A DNA stretch of 64,000 bases from Nymphaea colorata (lineage: Eukaryota > Streptophyta > Magnoliopsida > Nymphaeales > Nymphaeaceae). Positions 1 to 10,604 of the stretch are shown in pieces. Location: positions 18,285,002 through 18,349,001 of the forward strand of contig NC_045148.1 of assembly GCF_008831285.2 (NCBI RefSeq), written 5' to 3'. Under the pieces are notes generated by a model that saw only the letters and a program-made list of their open reading frames with translations, was not told the origin of the DNA and searched no databases. The position numbers and the translations under genes are program-made. Position 1 is the stretch's first letter, and every line of letters begins with the position of its first letter.

Positions 1-695
1 CATAAGTTTAGACAAAAACAAAGACCAGAACTAAGTCAATTACCTTTAAGATATTCTGCAGCGTTCTATGAAAAACTTAAAGTTCCAAATTATCACCAGA
101 TTTTCACCGTGTTGTTGGTTGGAAACGTGTTTGCTCTGTACCCATAGCGCATGAATGGCATGAAAGTTGCTTTTTACTGTTGTGTGTAAGACATGATCTA
201 ATGCACCTAACTGTTGAGCATTTCATCATCTACCTTGAGTTATGTCGTAACTCTCATTAATTATCCAAACTGTAGTCAATAATAATAGTGCACCGGACCA
301 CCAACTACAGAGACCGAACTGAAGTTGAACGATATATAAGTGATGATCAGTATTAAAGACAGTACAAAAGAACCAAAGTCAGAACTTGAAGATGAACAGA
401 AAGGGACTTTGGCATTCATGTACAAGCACAGAAACACTGCTTCAGTTACAGGTTTTGAGTTAGGCCATACGGGATCAAGCCCATTGGTATCCAAAATTTT
501 GCTTTGTTTCACCATCTCTATTAGGATATAAATTGTTGAGATCCAACTACATAAATTGGGAAGACGAATCCTGGTCTAATTTCGTCAGTCTAACAAACCA
601 AAATCTCGAATTCCGGATCAGTAGAATCTGATTACGTGTTCATTACAAGAGCTTACAAGTACATATCAAATGTGCACTGCTTCTATCCCTGTACT
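1..695. other. 3' flank of the first HHO gene; no gene seen
   Basis: This stretch lies downstream of the stop codon of the minus-strand HHO copy A and should contain its 3'-UTR and terminator. I see no conserved coding frame, RNA gene or repeat. The short open frames on both strands have no recognisable similarity. Confidence 0.5.
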
Positions 696-3600
696 TCATA
701 AAGCAAGGAAGCTTGTAGTATGGGAAGAGGAAGTGGATGGGGAACTTTGGTGTTCAATAGGTCTCTGCAATTTCTTGCTGCCATTTCTACCTGATGGCAA
801 CGCTCCAAGAGGAGACTTCTGCTGTGAGCTCGCATTTGCCTTCTTCGTTTGAGCCGCTGAACGTGTTGTTGATGCAACTGATGGTGATGTTACTGTTGCT
901 TCCACTTGTGTGTAGATTGTGGCAGCTGAAACTTCAGGTGCTCTGCCACAAGATGTTGCTGCTGTGTATTGTGGTGCAACCCAGATTCCTCCCACCAGAA
1001 CAAACTGAGATGGCTGAGAGGTGCTCACTGGTGTAGATAGACTTGATTGCCTTGTGTGCAGACGATATTTCTGTTAATACAGTAAGTGGTCAATAATTTA
1101 ATAAAATTAAACACCAATTATACTGAATGGCAGTTCAAAAACTCTTCTTTCTCTACCACAACGAAGATGTTACAATATATACAGTCGCAAATTAAGAAAG
1201 AAGGCAGTAATTCCATGTCCTGTTCCATTTATGGTCATAACTTCTAACTTACTACTGTTCTTTGATTTTTTTTTTTTTTTAACTAGGCTAAGGAGAAACT
1301 TCTCCATTATTGACAGTACATTAGCAGGCATCCCATGGTAAATGCCTTTGAAAATTTTCTGCCCATTGAAAAGTACACCAGGCTTCAACTCCGTAGCAAA
1401 GTAAACCCGTCGGTTTCAATTTTCAAACTGTGTTAGGTAGGGAGCAAGTTACTGTCATTCTCAACCAGTAAGGCTTAAGCATATTAAATGAAAATGGTCA
1501 ACTTTACATTAGGAAAAAAATTCACATGTCAAAATGCTTGGATATAAATGAGAAAATAAGGGCTCTCTTGAAAAGGAACTATAAGAAACATTGTATCAGC
1601 ATGAAAAACCAATTATGAAAAACCAATTATTTAAACTTCCAAGAGTCAAAATGGCAAAATTATCACTTGCTTTTATCCCTAACTAACTCATTCATTAACC
1701 CTGGTTACTTTTATGCTGTGTCCTTATCTTCTCAAAATTCAAGAAAGGAGTACTGCTGTAAAAAAATGGGATTTCCCAATAAAGAATTTGGTTGACATTG
1801 TTAGCTGCAAGGACCATCTTGACCGCATCATGGAACAGACCACATGAATTAATAACATTATCCTGCTGTTACTCACTGCGATGTTTATATGTAAAATATT
1901 CAAGAGCTTCAACCATCAATCTTTTGAAACATTTTTGTATACATTCTGCTTCTGGTAGACACGTAGACGGGATCACATCTCTCGAACGGTTCACCGCATC
2001 ACTTTTTTCTTTAGTATTATAAAAATGAGTTCGATCCATGGGCGCCATAAAGGAAGCTCCACGAGAATCGTGCACGTTGCTTCTTCTTTTATTATATATA
2101 TATATATGGGGGGAGAGAGAGAGAGAGACCTGTAAATGGCTCTTGATTTCGTCGTTGGTGAGACCATCGACCTTCATTAACTCTTTTATGTGCTTTGGTG
2201 TAGCAGCTGTTGTAAAAATTCAAGCTTGGTGTTAACACATTTAACATATCGACATAGAAAAAGGGAAGAAAGTAAGAAAAAACGAGGAAAATGAAAGAGC
2301 AGGTGATGGTAATTGGTAAACGAACCATGGGAGCCACCGAGTTGTTGGAGAGCATGAAGGAACCGGCGGTGCAACTCCGGTGACCAGCACCTCCTTGCCT
2401 TTTTCTGCAGGTTCCCTTCTTTGTCATGGCCTTCTGCCGCCGCAGAGGCCGAGGGATCAGAAAGAGCAGCAGTAGCAGGCAAAGCTCTCTTTCCTCTGCG
2501 GCAAGGACTAGAAGAAGCATCCCTCTTCGTCTCTGAACTTGACGATTTTCTGCTCGAATCCACAGCCTTCATACGAAAGAAAAAGAGAGGAAGACAGTCA
2601 GTATCTTGCTTGGTCCCAATCATCTCGATCATTCGGCAATTTTAAATCATTATGTGCTTGGGACAAACTCCTACACGTATTAGTCTTTAGGATTCACGTG
2701 CGAATGCCATTGCAGGTTCATGATCCTTTTTTTTTTCTTTTGGATAAAGAGGAAAGGAATACAGGTTTCAGTTAAACTTGAGAGTAACAAAGAAATCAAA
2801 GTCTCTTTGACGTCATTAACCTTTTCATGTGGTGAAGATAAAATTACGATGAGAGGAACGGAAAAGGAAAAGGACATCTTTGCTTGGTGAACTGTACGCG
2901 ATTGGCTTCAGTACCTTTCACATTTCAGCAATTTTCAAAGACTAGATTTCAAATGTGTTTTCTTCCACAGTTGAGATCTTGGAACGACGAAACAGATTCC
3001 CTTTTGGGGCTTTTGAATTTTTGGGATTATGATGGAAATAAACATTGTAGGACTTCAACAAGCGTAGCACAGAGCAGATGTAGCCTGTATCTTTCCTGCA
3101 TTTCTTTTTTCTCAGTTTGGAAAATTAAGGAGCACGGGCGCCAGCTTAGAATGATGAACTGTAAACGGACTATCTATAACTGAGATGAAGATCTTTCTGT
3201 CCTTGTTGTTATTTCAGTGGAGAAATCAAACGGAAAGTGTTCTCCAAGAACTAAGCCACTGGATTTTTCGGTTACTATTTACTTGTTGGACCAAAACTCT
3301 TGAAGGCCTTCTGAAACTCATACGTAGATTGAGAAAAAGGGAGAGAGGGAAAGAGAGAAATCCTGTTCATATTGTGGCCTTCAACTGTGAACCTAAAAAA
3401 ATTTCTCATGGAGTCATGGCCGTGAACTTTACTATTGCAGAAAGGCTAGTATATGTTTATTATAACCGCAAATAAAGGAACTACATAAACATAGAAATCG
3501 AACGAATATTAAGTACCTCTGTTGGTGAAGTTTCCGGGTCCTGATTCCATAGTTGAGCAGATCTTAACCAGTCCGGCTTATTGCCTCTGTCATGACTCGC

Positions 3601-4127
3601 TTCCGATTTATCTTCTTCCTTACGATGATCCTGCTCCTGATTGTCATCTGAATTCCTCCTGATGGGTATGAATTCTTCGAGTAGAGGAGCTCCTTCGCAA
3701 GTTGTTTCCTCCGATTCAGACTGATAGCCCGTAGTCTCTATCGCTATTTGTCTCCGGCAAGCATCAATGGCTGTCCAACAGAGAGAAAAGCAGATCAAAA
3801 GCTGTAAAACTTCCACCATGATAGAGAAGAAAATTTTAGCATGGTCGTTAATATGAATGAACACGAACCTGTCAAAACTCACAATCCTTCAAAGCAATTA
3901 CACACTGAACTAAAGTAGATTTTCGATCTGCCCCTCCCGTATCGAGACAGAAGAATGATAAAAGAGAAAGGGAAAGCACAGATACACATGCAGCGTGTGG
4001 GAGGGGGAGAGAAAGAACCTTGGTTGACAAGGTGCATAGATAGAGGAAGCTCGCTTTGGAAGACCTTGATTTTGTTGAGTTCTTCTTCTAGAGCCTGCAT
4101 GTACTGATGGCGTCTGTGGACCTTCAT
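696..4127 (-). CDS. HHO: HHO/NIGT1-type GARP (MYB-related) transcription repressor, copy A
   Basis: Five coding exons (minus strand, 5' to 3'): 4127-4019, 3770-3517, 2566-2326, 2206-2130 and 1070-696. They give 351 residues with consistent GT-AG introns and phases. Residues about 8-45 ([28 protein letters not shown]) form the N-terminal coiled-coil region of the HRS1/HHO family. EEFIPIRR and [11 protein letters not shown] are further family motifs. Exons 3 and 4 encode the GARP DNA-binding domain ([19 protein letters not shown], then [19 protein letters not shown] and KSHLQ), completed by KYRLHTR in exon 5. The tail is Ser/Thr-rich and ends SHTTSFLAL. Known family members are nuclear repressors of nitrate- and phosphate-starvation-response genes; which branch this copy serves is inference. 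Intron 4 is the longest (1,059 bp). The start is the first in-frame ATG and matches the family N-terminus. Copy B at 10605-13394 is its tandem paralogue. Assignment to the family is firm; exact UTRs are unknown. Confidence 0.93.
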
Positions 4128-4372
4128 TTTCTCTCAAATCATCCACCAAGAAATCAATTGCCCAAAGAAAAATGCACAGATATAGCATAAATGAATTAAA
4201 GACGAATAATCACCGTTCTAGCGCTGCCACCACTCAAAGGAAGAGATAGAGAGATGCAAAGAGAGGCAGGCAAGGACGTGAAGATATGAACAGTAAGTCG
4301 TCGTTGGCAATATGGGAATATAGGAATAAACCTTCTTCTTCCTGTCTCTCTTTATTCTCCCCTGTACCTCTA

Positions 4373-4378
<6 letters not shown>

Positions 4379-4428
<50 letters not shown>

Positions 4429-4429
4429 T
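4379..4429. repeat. (GA)n microsatellite upstream of HHO copy A
   Basis: Nearly pure GA on the plus strand (CT on the gene's sense strand), interrupted once by AAA. It lies about 250 bp before the start codon, so it is probably in the 5'-UTR or core promoter, where CT tracts are common in plants. Confidence 0.85.
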
Positions 4430-4639
4430 AATGACGCAAGATTGGTCGTCAGTCATGGCGATGGGCCCATGTACAGGGGAGGGACTAGGGAGAGCTCGAG
4501 GTCGAGCCGTCGCGTACCGAAGGAATCCGGAAGAAAAATATTTCCCGATATTGCAGTCCACGCCATTCCCCTCCCACGCCAACTCGCTGCTGCACCTCAC
4601 GTCACACGCATGCATGCTTCATTGGCCAGGAGATAAGGG

Positions 4640-5795
4640 TGGTGGCCGCGGCGGCGACGCTGCTGCTGGTGGCTTTGTGGTCGTAGTGAGTGCGGTATTG
4701 CTGTTGCTCTTGGAATTGGCCAGAAAACTTCCCTTCGGTGTTGTAAAATTTAGAAGCTGAATGGAATTGGCAAGACCACAACCTAATTTTTTTGGCTAGG
4801 CTTAGTGGCATTGAGCCACCTAACTCTAGTTATGTAACTTATATGGACAAATATGTAAGTTTATCTTGCATTAAAAAAAAAAGGGTTTATAGCTTCTAAT
4901 TTCTTTTTGTTTGATTGGCTAATTGGAGCGTACCACTGATTGATCACCTACTGTTAAAAATGGCTTGAGAGTAGCATTACATTGACCAAGCATGAGCAAC
5001 CACATCTTAATTATGTAGTTGGTTTAGGTTGCTGATTTATTTTACAGTATGTGAGCCTTATATGTATTTAAAGGAGGCCATCGACGTGCAAGCTGAAGCA
5101 TCGTCAAGATGGCACTCCGAAGCACCAAAAGCAAGTTATATACCTTACAGGAATAAAAGGTTGGATGGACACTTCAGCCTTCTACTGGGTGATGGGAAAC
5201 CCTGCTCACCCAGTAAACTAAAGGAATCCCACTGTTAAGATTTGCCTATTTAGTTCCTTGATCCAGCTAGTTAAGCGAAGTTAATTATATGAATAAACTT
5301 GTGCACTGTACACAAGCACATATACATGACACTTACCCTTTGAGAGTGCGAAATTATGCACGATGCACCAACGCTGCACCTGAAAACGCATGCATGTTCT
5401 GCCTTTCCACCATTGAAACAATGGTAGCTTAGCAATTTTTCACTGTTGTTAATTTAGATTTAACTTCAGCTAGTTTTAACAACTGAAGTATGTTTTGGAG
5501 ATGAAATATTCTCCGTGGCCTGTAATGTTTCTTTTCTTATACATCGAACCTGATTATCTTTTTGGAAATATCAGTCAAAAGGTAGCATTAAAGTGGAACT
5601 TATTAAATAGTAATAAGCAAGTATGCATACGTTTGTTTCAACATCTACGGATCTACTCATCAAATTAGGTTAACAAAATAAAGAAAAAGAAAAAAAAAAT
5701 TGGCCCTCAAGGACTACGAAATATAATGGGCCCTTCAACATGTGAAAATATCTAAATCCAATATGATTCTTTCCACTATATATATATATATATTT
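4640..5795. other. Intergenic, no gene seen
   Basis: AT-rich spacer upstream of HHO copy A. A 69-residue open frame at 5029-5238 has no recognised similarity, and codon use gives no support for it. I see no clear transposon termini. Confidence 0.4.
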
Positions 5796-5915
5796 GTGTC
5801 TGTATTGACTAAATTAAATCCAGACTTATTTAACTTACTTACAAAGGTCGTCTGAGTGTCTGTATTGACTAAATTAAATCCAGACTTATTTAACTTACTT
5901 ACAAAGGTCGTCTGA
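5796..5915. repeat. Two-copy 60-bp tandem duplication
   Basis: A 60-bp segment starting GTGTCTGTATTGACTAAATT at 5796 is repeated without visible change at 5856. A short (TA)n run lies just to its left. Confidence 0.95.
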
Positions 5916-8089
5916 TTCATCATGATAGATAGTTGACAAAAAATCAAGAAAAAAAAAAGATGACGAACATTTTTGTCATCTAGTATTGATTCACACATAT
6001 TTCTTTTTATTTTTCTTTTAACCATCTAACGGATGAATCAGATAACCCTCATGATTGAGTTGGGTGACCTTGGATAGCTAGGGTCACTATATATATATGG
6101 TAAATAAATCTTGATAAATATTGAAACAACTATTTATATCTTTCTATTTAATTAATAAGAGCTCAACAATGAGCAACTAAGAGAACAAGAAACCAATAAA
6201 TTGTTTAAGTTGTCCAAACAATAGCTATTACCATTTAATATTATATGTCTATGCTTGAATTTGATTTATTTTATATTATTTGCAACTCCCATTTTATTAT
6301 TCATTCAAACGAAAAGCAAAATATATATCTGCCGAACCTATTCAGAACCGTTCTTTTTTTTGGACCACAGATATGTAGGAACCAATAAAATAAATAAGGT
6401 AGATATTTTAATCTTCCCGCGCTTTCTAAAGGGAGAAAGGCAGAAAAGAATGTCACATTCTAGAACTAACTAGCATCTCTCCAGTTATTTAAATTTGAGA
6501 AAGCGACTTTACATTTGCATTTTGGCACAAATTGTCGCTGGTACAATGAGAAACCTATTAAGAATCTATTATTAATTATGTAACTTTATAATAATATTTC
6601 AGGATGAATTGATTAAATATGGTTTAGTTTTAAAGGTTAAAGAGGGGAAAGGTTCCATGTGAGTAACACTTGTACATGGGTTAGTCACAGGGATCCAAGG
6701 GAGGTCCGCCGGGGCCTAGTCCTCCGTAAATTTTTTTTTAAATTTTTCTATATAAAAATTTTGAAAAATGATATTTTAGTTCTGTCAAAATTTTGAAACT
6801 ATAATTCGACCTTCCCATAAAAATTTTCTGGCTCCACCCTTGATTAGTCGATCTTAAAAAGCATATTAAGCCTATCGAATTGCGCATATTGTGTAACTCA
6901 AAAGAGAATGGAGTTAAGATTTCCAAACTAGGACAGGAAGTTATGACAATGTTAAGAAACTCAGACATATCAACAAGGGTCTTAGAAAGAGTTATCTTTT
7001 CTGTTGAACAGCCTACTAAAAAACAACTCAGTCGAAGGAAAGGTCAAGAGGCAAATGGTCTACTACAACCGTTGCCGGAAGGTGCTGTGAGCAGAAAAAT
7101 GTCTGCCTCATATAAGTTTAACTCCACAAGTGGTATCTAAAAATTTTTGTTAATTGCCGATTACGAGATCCAGAATTTTGGTTATTTAATAAAACCTGCC
7201 TTAATTAGTTAATCACTTGCTTCATAAATATTAATAATTTTAAGAAGAAAGGAAGAAAAAGAGTTCTTGACCATGACCGGTCATGCACAACTTGCAGGAG
7301 GCATCAACATACATGATACCAATTTTAGCCGTTTATTCAGGACGCTGTAATATATGCACAAAACTAAGAAATTGAATAATTAACTACTGGAACCAATGGC
7401 TTTGCCTTTTGTTGTTGGACTTAAACTAAGAAGGGATCGCGGAATATGCCAACATATTCTTACAAGAACCTATGCTTTCACTTTTTAAAAGCAAAACAAA
7501 AATTGAAATTCAAAATCCAACTTGAATTTCAACTTGAGATTCTTTCCGAGGTTGCGGTCAATGCAACCTAGCAATTTAAAAACCATTTTAAAGACATAAA
7601 GTGGCTAATCACCTCATAATGAGCACGTTACAAAGCGATTATTCTTCCATAGCATTGATGCTAGCAGGATTGCGTGCTAGAAAAAATCGTCGAGTAATTT
7701 AAGAGTGTAGCTAGAATGTTCTTACAAGTCGGTTAATATTGTAATAAAACAAATGCGATGCTTTGGTCCAAATTAAACAATCCAAAAGTATGGTCCAATT
7801 GCTTCATCATGATCCAGAACGAACCGGGTCCAACTCTTCTAGAAAAGGTCAGTGAACCTTCTTGCGTCGGCTTTGATCTCCCATCCCAAAAGCTTTTCTC
7901 GACCAATACTACCTTTTTTGCGATGGTTTTACCCGTCAGAAAAGGCCAAGATCTTTATAGATAATCATACATTGGGATCATGAAAGCTAAAACCATGCTA
8001 CGAAATACCATGAGCTATATATTGTTGAGATCAGGCAAAATATTAGTTTCCTGCAGCTTGTTTTCCAAAAGGCTGTACTTGACCCCAAG
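5916..8089. other. Intergenic spacer with a dispersed AT-rich repeat and a block shared with copy B's upstream region
   Basis: No gene seen. At 6700-6845 there is a fragment of a dispersed repeat (runs of AAATTTT, then GGCTCCACCCTT); similar pieces occur near 16800, 37490, 44170 and 56900. At about 7430-7790 scattered motifs (GGAATATGC, CTTACAAGAACC, GCTTTGGTCCAAA) recur in the same order at 15290-15665 upstream of HHO copy B. Confidence 0.4.
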
Positions 8090-8412
8090 GCTCCATTTAA
8101 GCCGGGACACCCAAAACCCAGGCTCCGCCGGAGAATTAAAACCCAAGCTTGGTTTGGCCCGACGTGATTAAATTAAAAAATATATTTTTGAATATAAAAT
8201 AATATATAAATATAATTAATAGTAATAAAATATTATAATTATATATAAAAATTAATAATATAAATATTAAAAAAAAATTTATTGAGCCCACCTAAACCGG
8301 CCCAATATTATCAGCCCGGTTGGTGCCCTTTTTTTCGGGCCCGAGCCTTAGTTGGGCCGACTACCAAGTAACCGTTAACGGCCCAACCCCAATGCTCAGG
8401 CTTAGCTCCATT
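8090..8412. mobile_element. hAT-type MITE with 8-bp target-site duplication
   Basis: The element spans 8098-8404. It begins TAAGCCGGGACACCC and ends with GCTCAGGCTTA, so its ends are roughly inverted (TAAGCC). It is flanked by the perfect direct repeat GCTCCATT at 8090-8097 and 8405-8412, the 8-bp duplication typical of hAT transposons. The edges are GC-rich (GGCCC motifs) and the middle is very AT-rich. It has no coding capacity. The core closely resembles the element at 61666-61892. Confidence 0.8.
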
Positions 8413-8530
8413 GACAACAATGAGCTAATTGGCATAGCTAGTTCTGCTGGCGGCTGACAAGAGGCCGCCAGTACTATGAGCATCTGCGCTTGAGAAAGAA
8501 GTATAATCCTCAAGGATGGCGGTATTAGCT

Positions 8531-8620
8531 TTGGGGTTTTATGTTAGGAACAAGAATAAAGTCTCTCAATCCGGGTTGGGGTTTTATGTTAGGAACAAGA
8601 ATAAAGTCTCTCAAATCCGG
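8531..8620. repeat. Two-copy 45-bp tandem duplication
   Basis: The segment starting TTGGGGTTTTATGTTAGGAA at 8531 is repeated at 8576 with one extra A near its end. Confidence 0.93.
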
Positions 8621-9453
8621 ATGCAGTTTCTTTGAATCACAAAAGAAAGCGAGCCTCATTGACCTTAATAAATTAATGGATGAATGTGTACTTGTAGGTT
8701 TTTGATTCGGCAACATGTTAGTAGCCGTAGGGATCTGCCTACCTCAGTTTTAGATTTTTTTGGCCACTGGGAATAAGATCTTACGACATTTTCACCCGTT
8801 CGCGTAAATGAAATAAAATAAAAGTGGAGAAAATAAAATGTGCAGTGCAGAACCAGAATCAAGGTAAACAAAATCATCCAACGCAGGGATCATGCACCTT
8901 GCATTCTTAGAAAAAGGTCAGTGGTGGTCTGCATGGTGGCCAAAGGCCAAGGCCCTTAGCATCTCTAATATTCAATCTCTCCCTTTAAACACATCTCCAG
9001 CCAATCCCACACACAAAAGATTATGCAATTCTCAATTTTTTTTTTTTTTAAATCTACCTATGAACTTGTCACCCTTAAACCCTGCTGTTGTCATCACTAA
9101 GCAGCCTAGGGAGCAAAACAATACTCTAATCAATGCCAAATAGGGGAAGGGAAGACTGACCACCCGGCAGAGAGTTGAGGCTTTTCCACCCATAGAACTT
9201 ATTTTACCTGCCTCGCGGTGCTGCATCTGCTGCATTTCAATTTCTGCATTAGTGACCTCATTTTTATACATGTTGTTGATGTTCCTAACACTCTAAATGG
9301 AGATTGGCCGCCTACCCTCAATCCAAACTGTTGCACCAATGCCTTGGGGAAGGGGGCTAAACCTTTTAATAAATATTAATACATTAGCATATATAGACCT
9401 TGGGATTCGAGGAAGCAGTGTGAAGCTGGAACCGAGCCAGAATTAGATTGGGA

Positions 9454-9575
9454 AATATCGACTCTTAGACAAGGAAAGAATAAACCCAGTGAGTCGAAGC
9501 AGCTAGCTAGGTTCAATATCGACTCTTAGACAAGGAAAGAATAAACCCAGTGAGTCGAAGCAGCTAGCTAGGTTC
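9454..9575. repeat. Two-copy 61-bp tandem duplication
   Basis: The segment starting AATATCGACTCTTAGACAAG at 9454 is repeated exactly at 9515. Confidence 0.95.
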
Positions 9576-10074
9576 AAAGACATGTTTTTAAGTAATTGTC
9601 TAAATTAAGCATTAATTTGGCAAGTACTACTTCGTATAGCAGACCCATGGATGAATAGCATTTCAACTAATTTTGTATTTCGTTACTGTTCAATCACATG
9701 GCAGCCATGGAATTTATCTTCGCTGTTTGTTTTGGGATATTATGACGAATGTATAGCATCCTTACACCTATACTTTTAATTTGTTTGGCAAGTACATTGC
9801 CTCATCAGCGGGGGCTCTACATCTATAGAACATCTGACAGATTAACTTTTATTAATTAACAAGATTTTAGATGATGATGACCCACTAGCTCCTAGCTTGT
9901 TCCAACTTCTAAAGCATTAAATGGTGAAATTATTTAATTAAAGAAGCACATAGTTTTCCTCTTAACCTACTTGTGGTTTTCAGCCGAGAGTGGTTCGTTC
10001 CATCAGCCCTAAAAGAGGCCACCGGCCCCTTTCCCTGGGTTTTTATATAATATGTTTCAGGACTTTTTATGGTC

Positions 10075-10195
10075 CAAAAATAAAGTATACTGGAACGTGA
10101 CAATGACCACTCTAATACTTGAACCTGAGTCCTTAAGAGAGCCGGACCACCTTATCCCTCAGTATGCTACCATCCCTCAGGGTGTATATATATAG
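10075..10195 (-). repeat. SINE-like fragment (tRNA B-box-like motif)
   Basis: Read on the minus strand, GGTGGTCCGGCTCTC is followed by GGACTCAGGTTCAAGTAT and GTGGTCATTGTC. The same arrangement, with a perfect GGTTCGAATC B box, occurs at 18560-18680. No target duplication was found. It may equally be an LTR fragment. Confidence 0.35.
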
Positions 10196-10604
10196 TTAAA
10201 GTCAACATTTTTCACAAATCTTAACATAGTAGCTCCCCTTAAGAAGAGAAAGGGGAAAGTGGGTCACATTCACGTGAAAAAAGCCAAATGTGGACTTGGT
10301 TAAGTTATCTTATAAGGACTTTGCTTTATTGCACTATCTCTAGAGGTAAAATGTGGCATGTGCTGATGTTAGTTACAGAAAATTAAAATAAAACACAGCG
10401 CCACTGTTACTCCACATATTTGTTTGTAAGCAGCATCAAACTCTGTATATCTGATATTTGCGATCAAAACATGGGAGCTGACAGTTCGGAAAGGGGACTC
10501 TCCCAAGGCTCAAAATATCTCTTCTTCCATTCCCAATATTTCCTTCACCAACCTTTCTGTCAATTTCCTTGTACGTAAGATTTGAGGAACACTGCTGATA
10601 ATGA

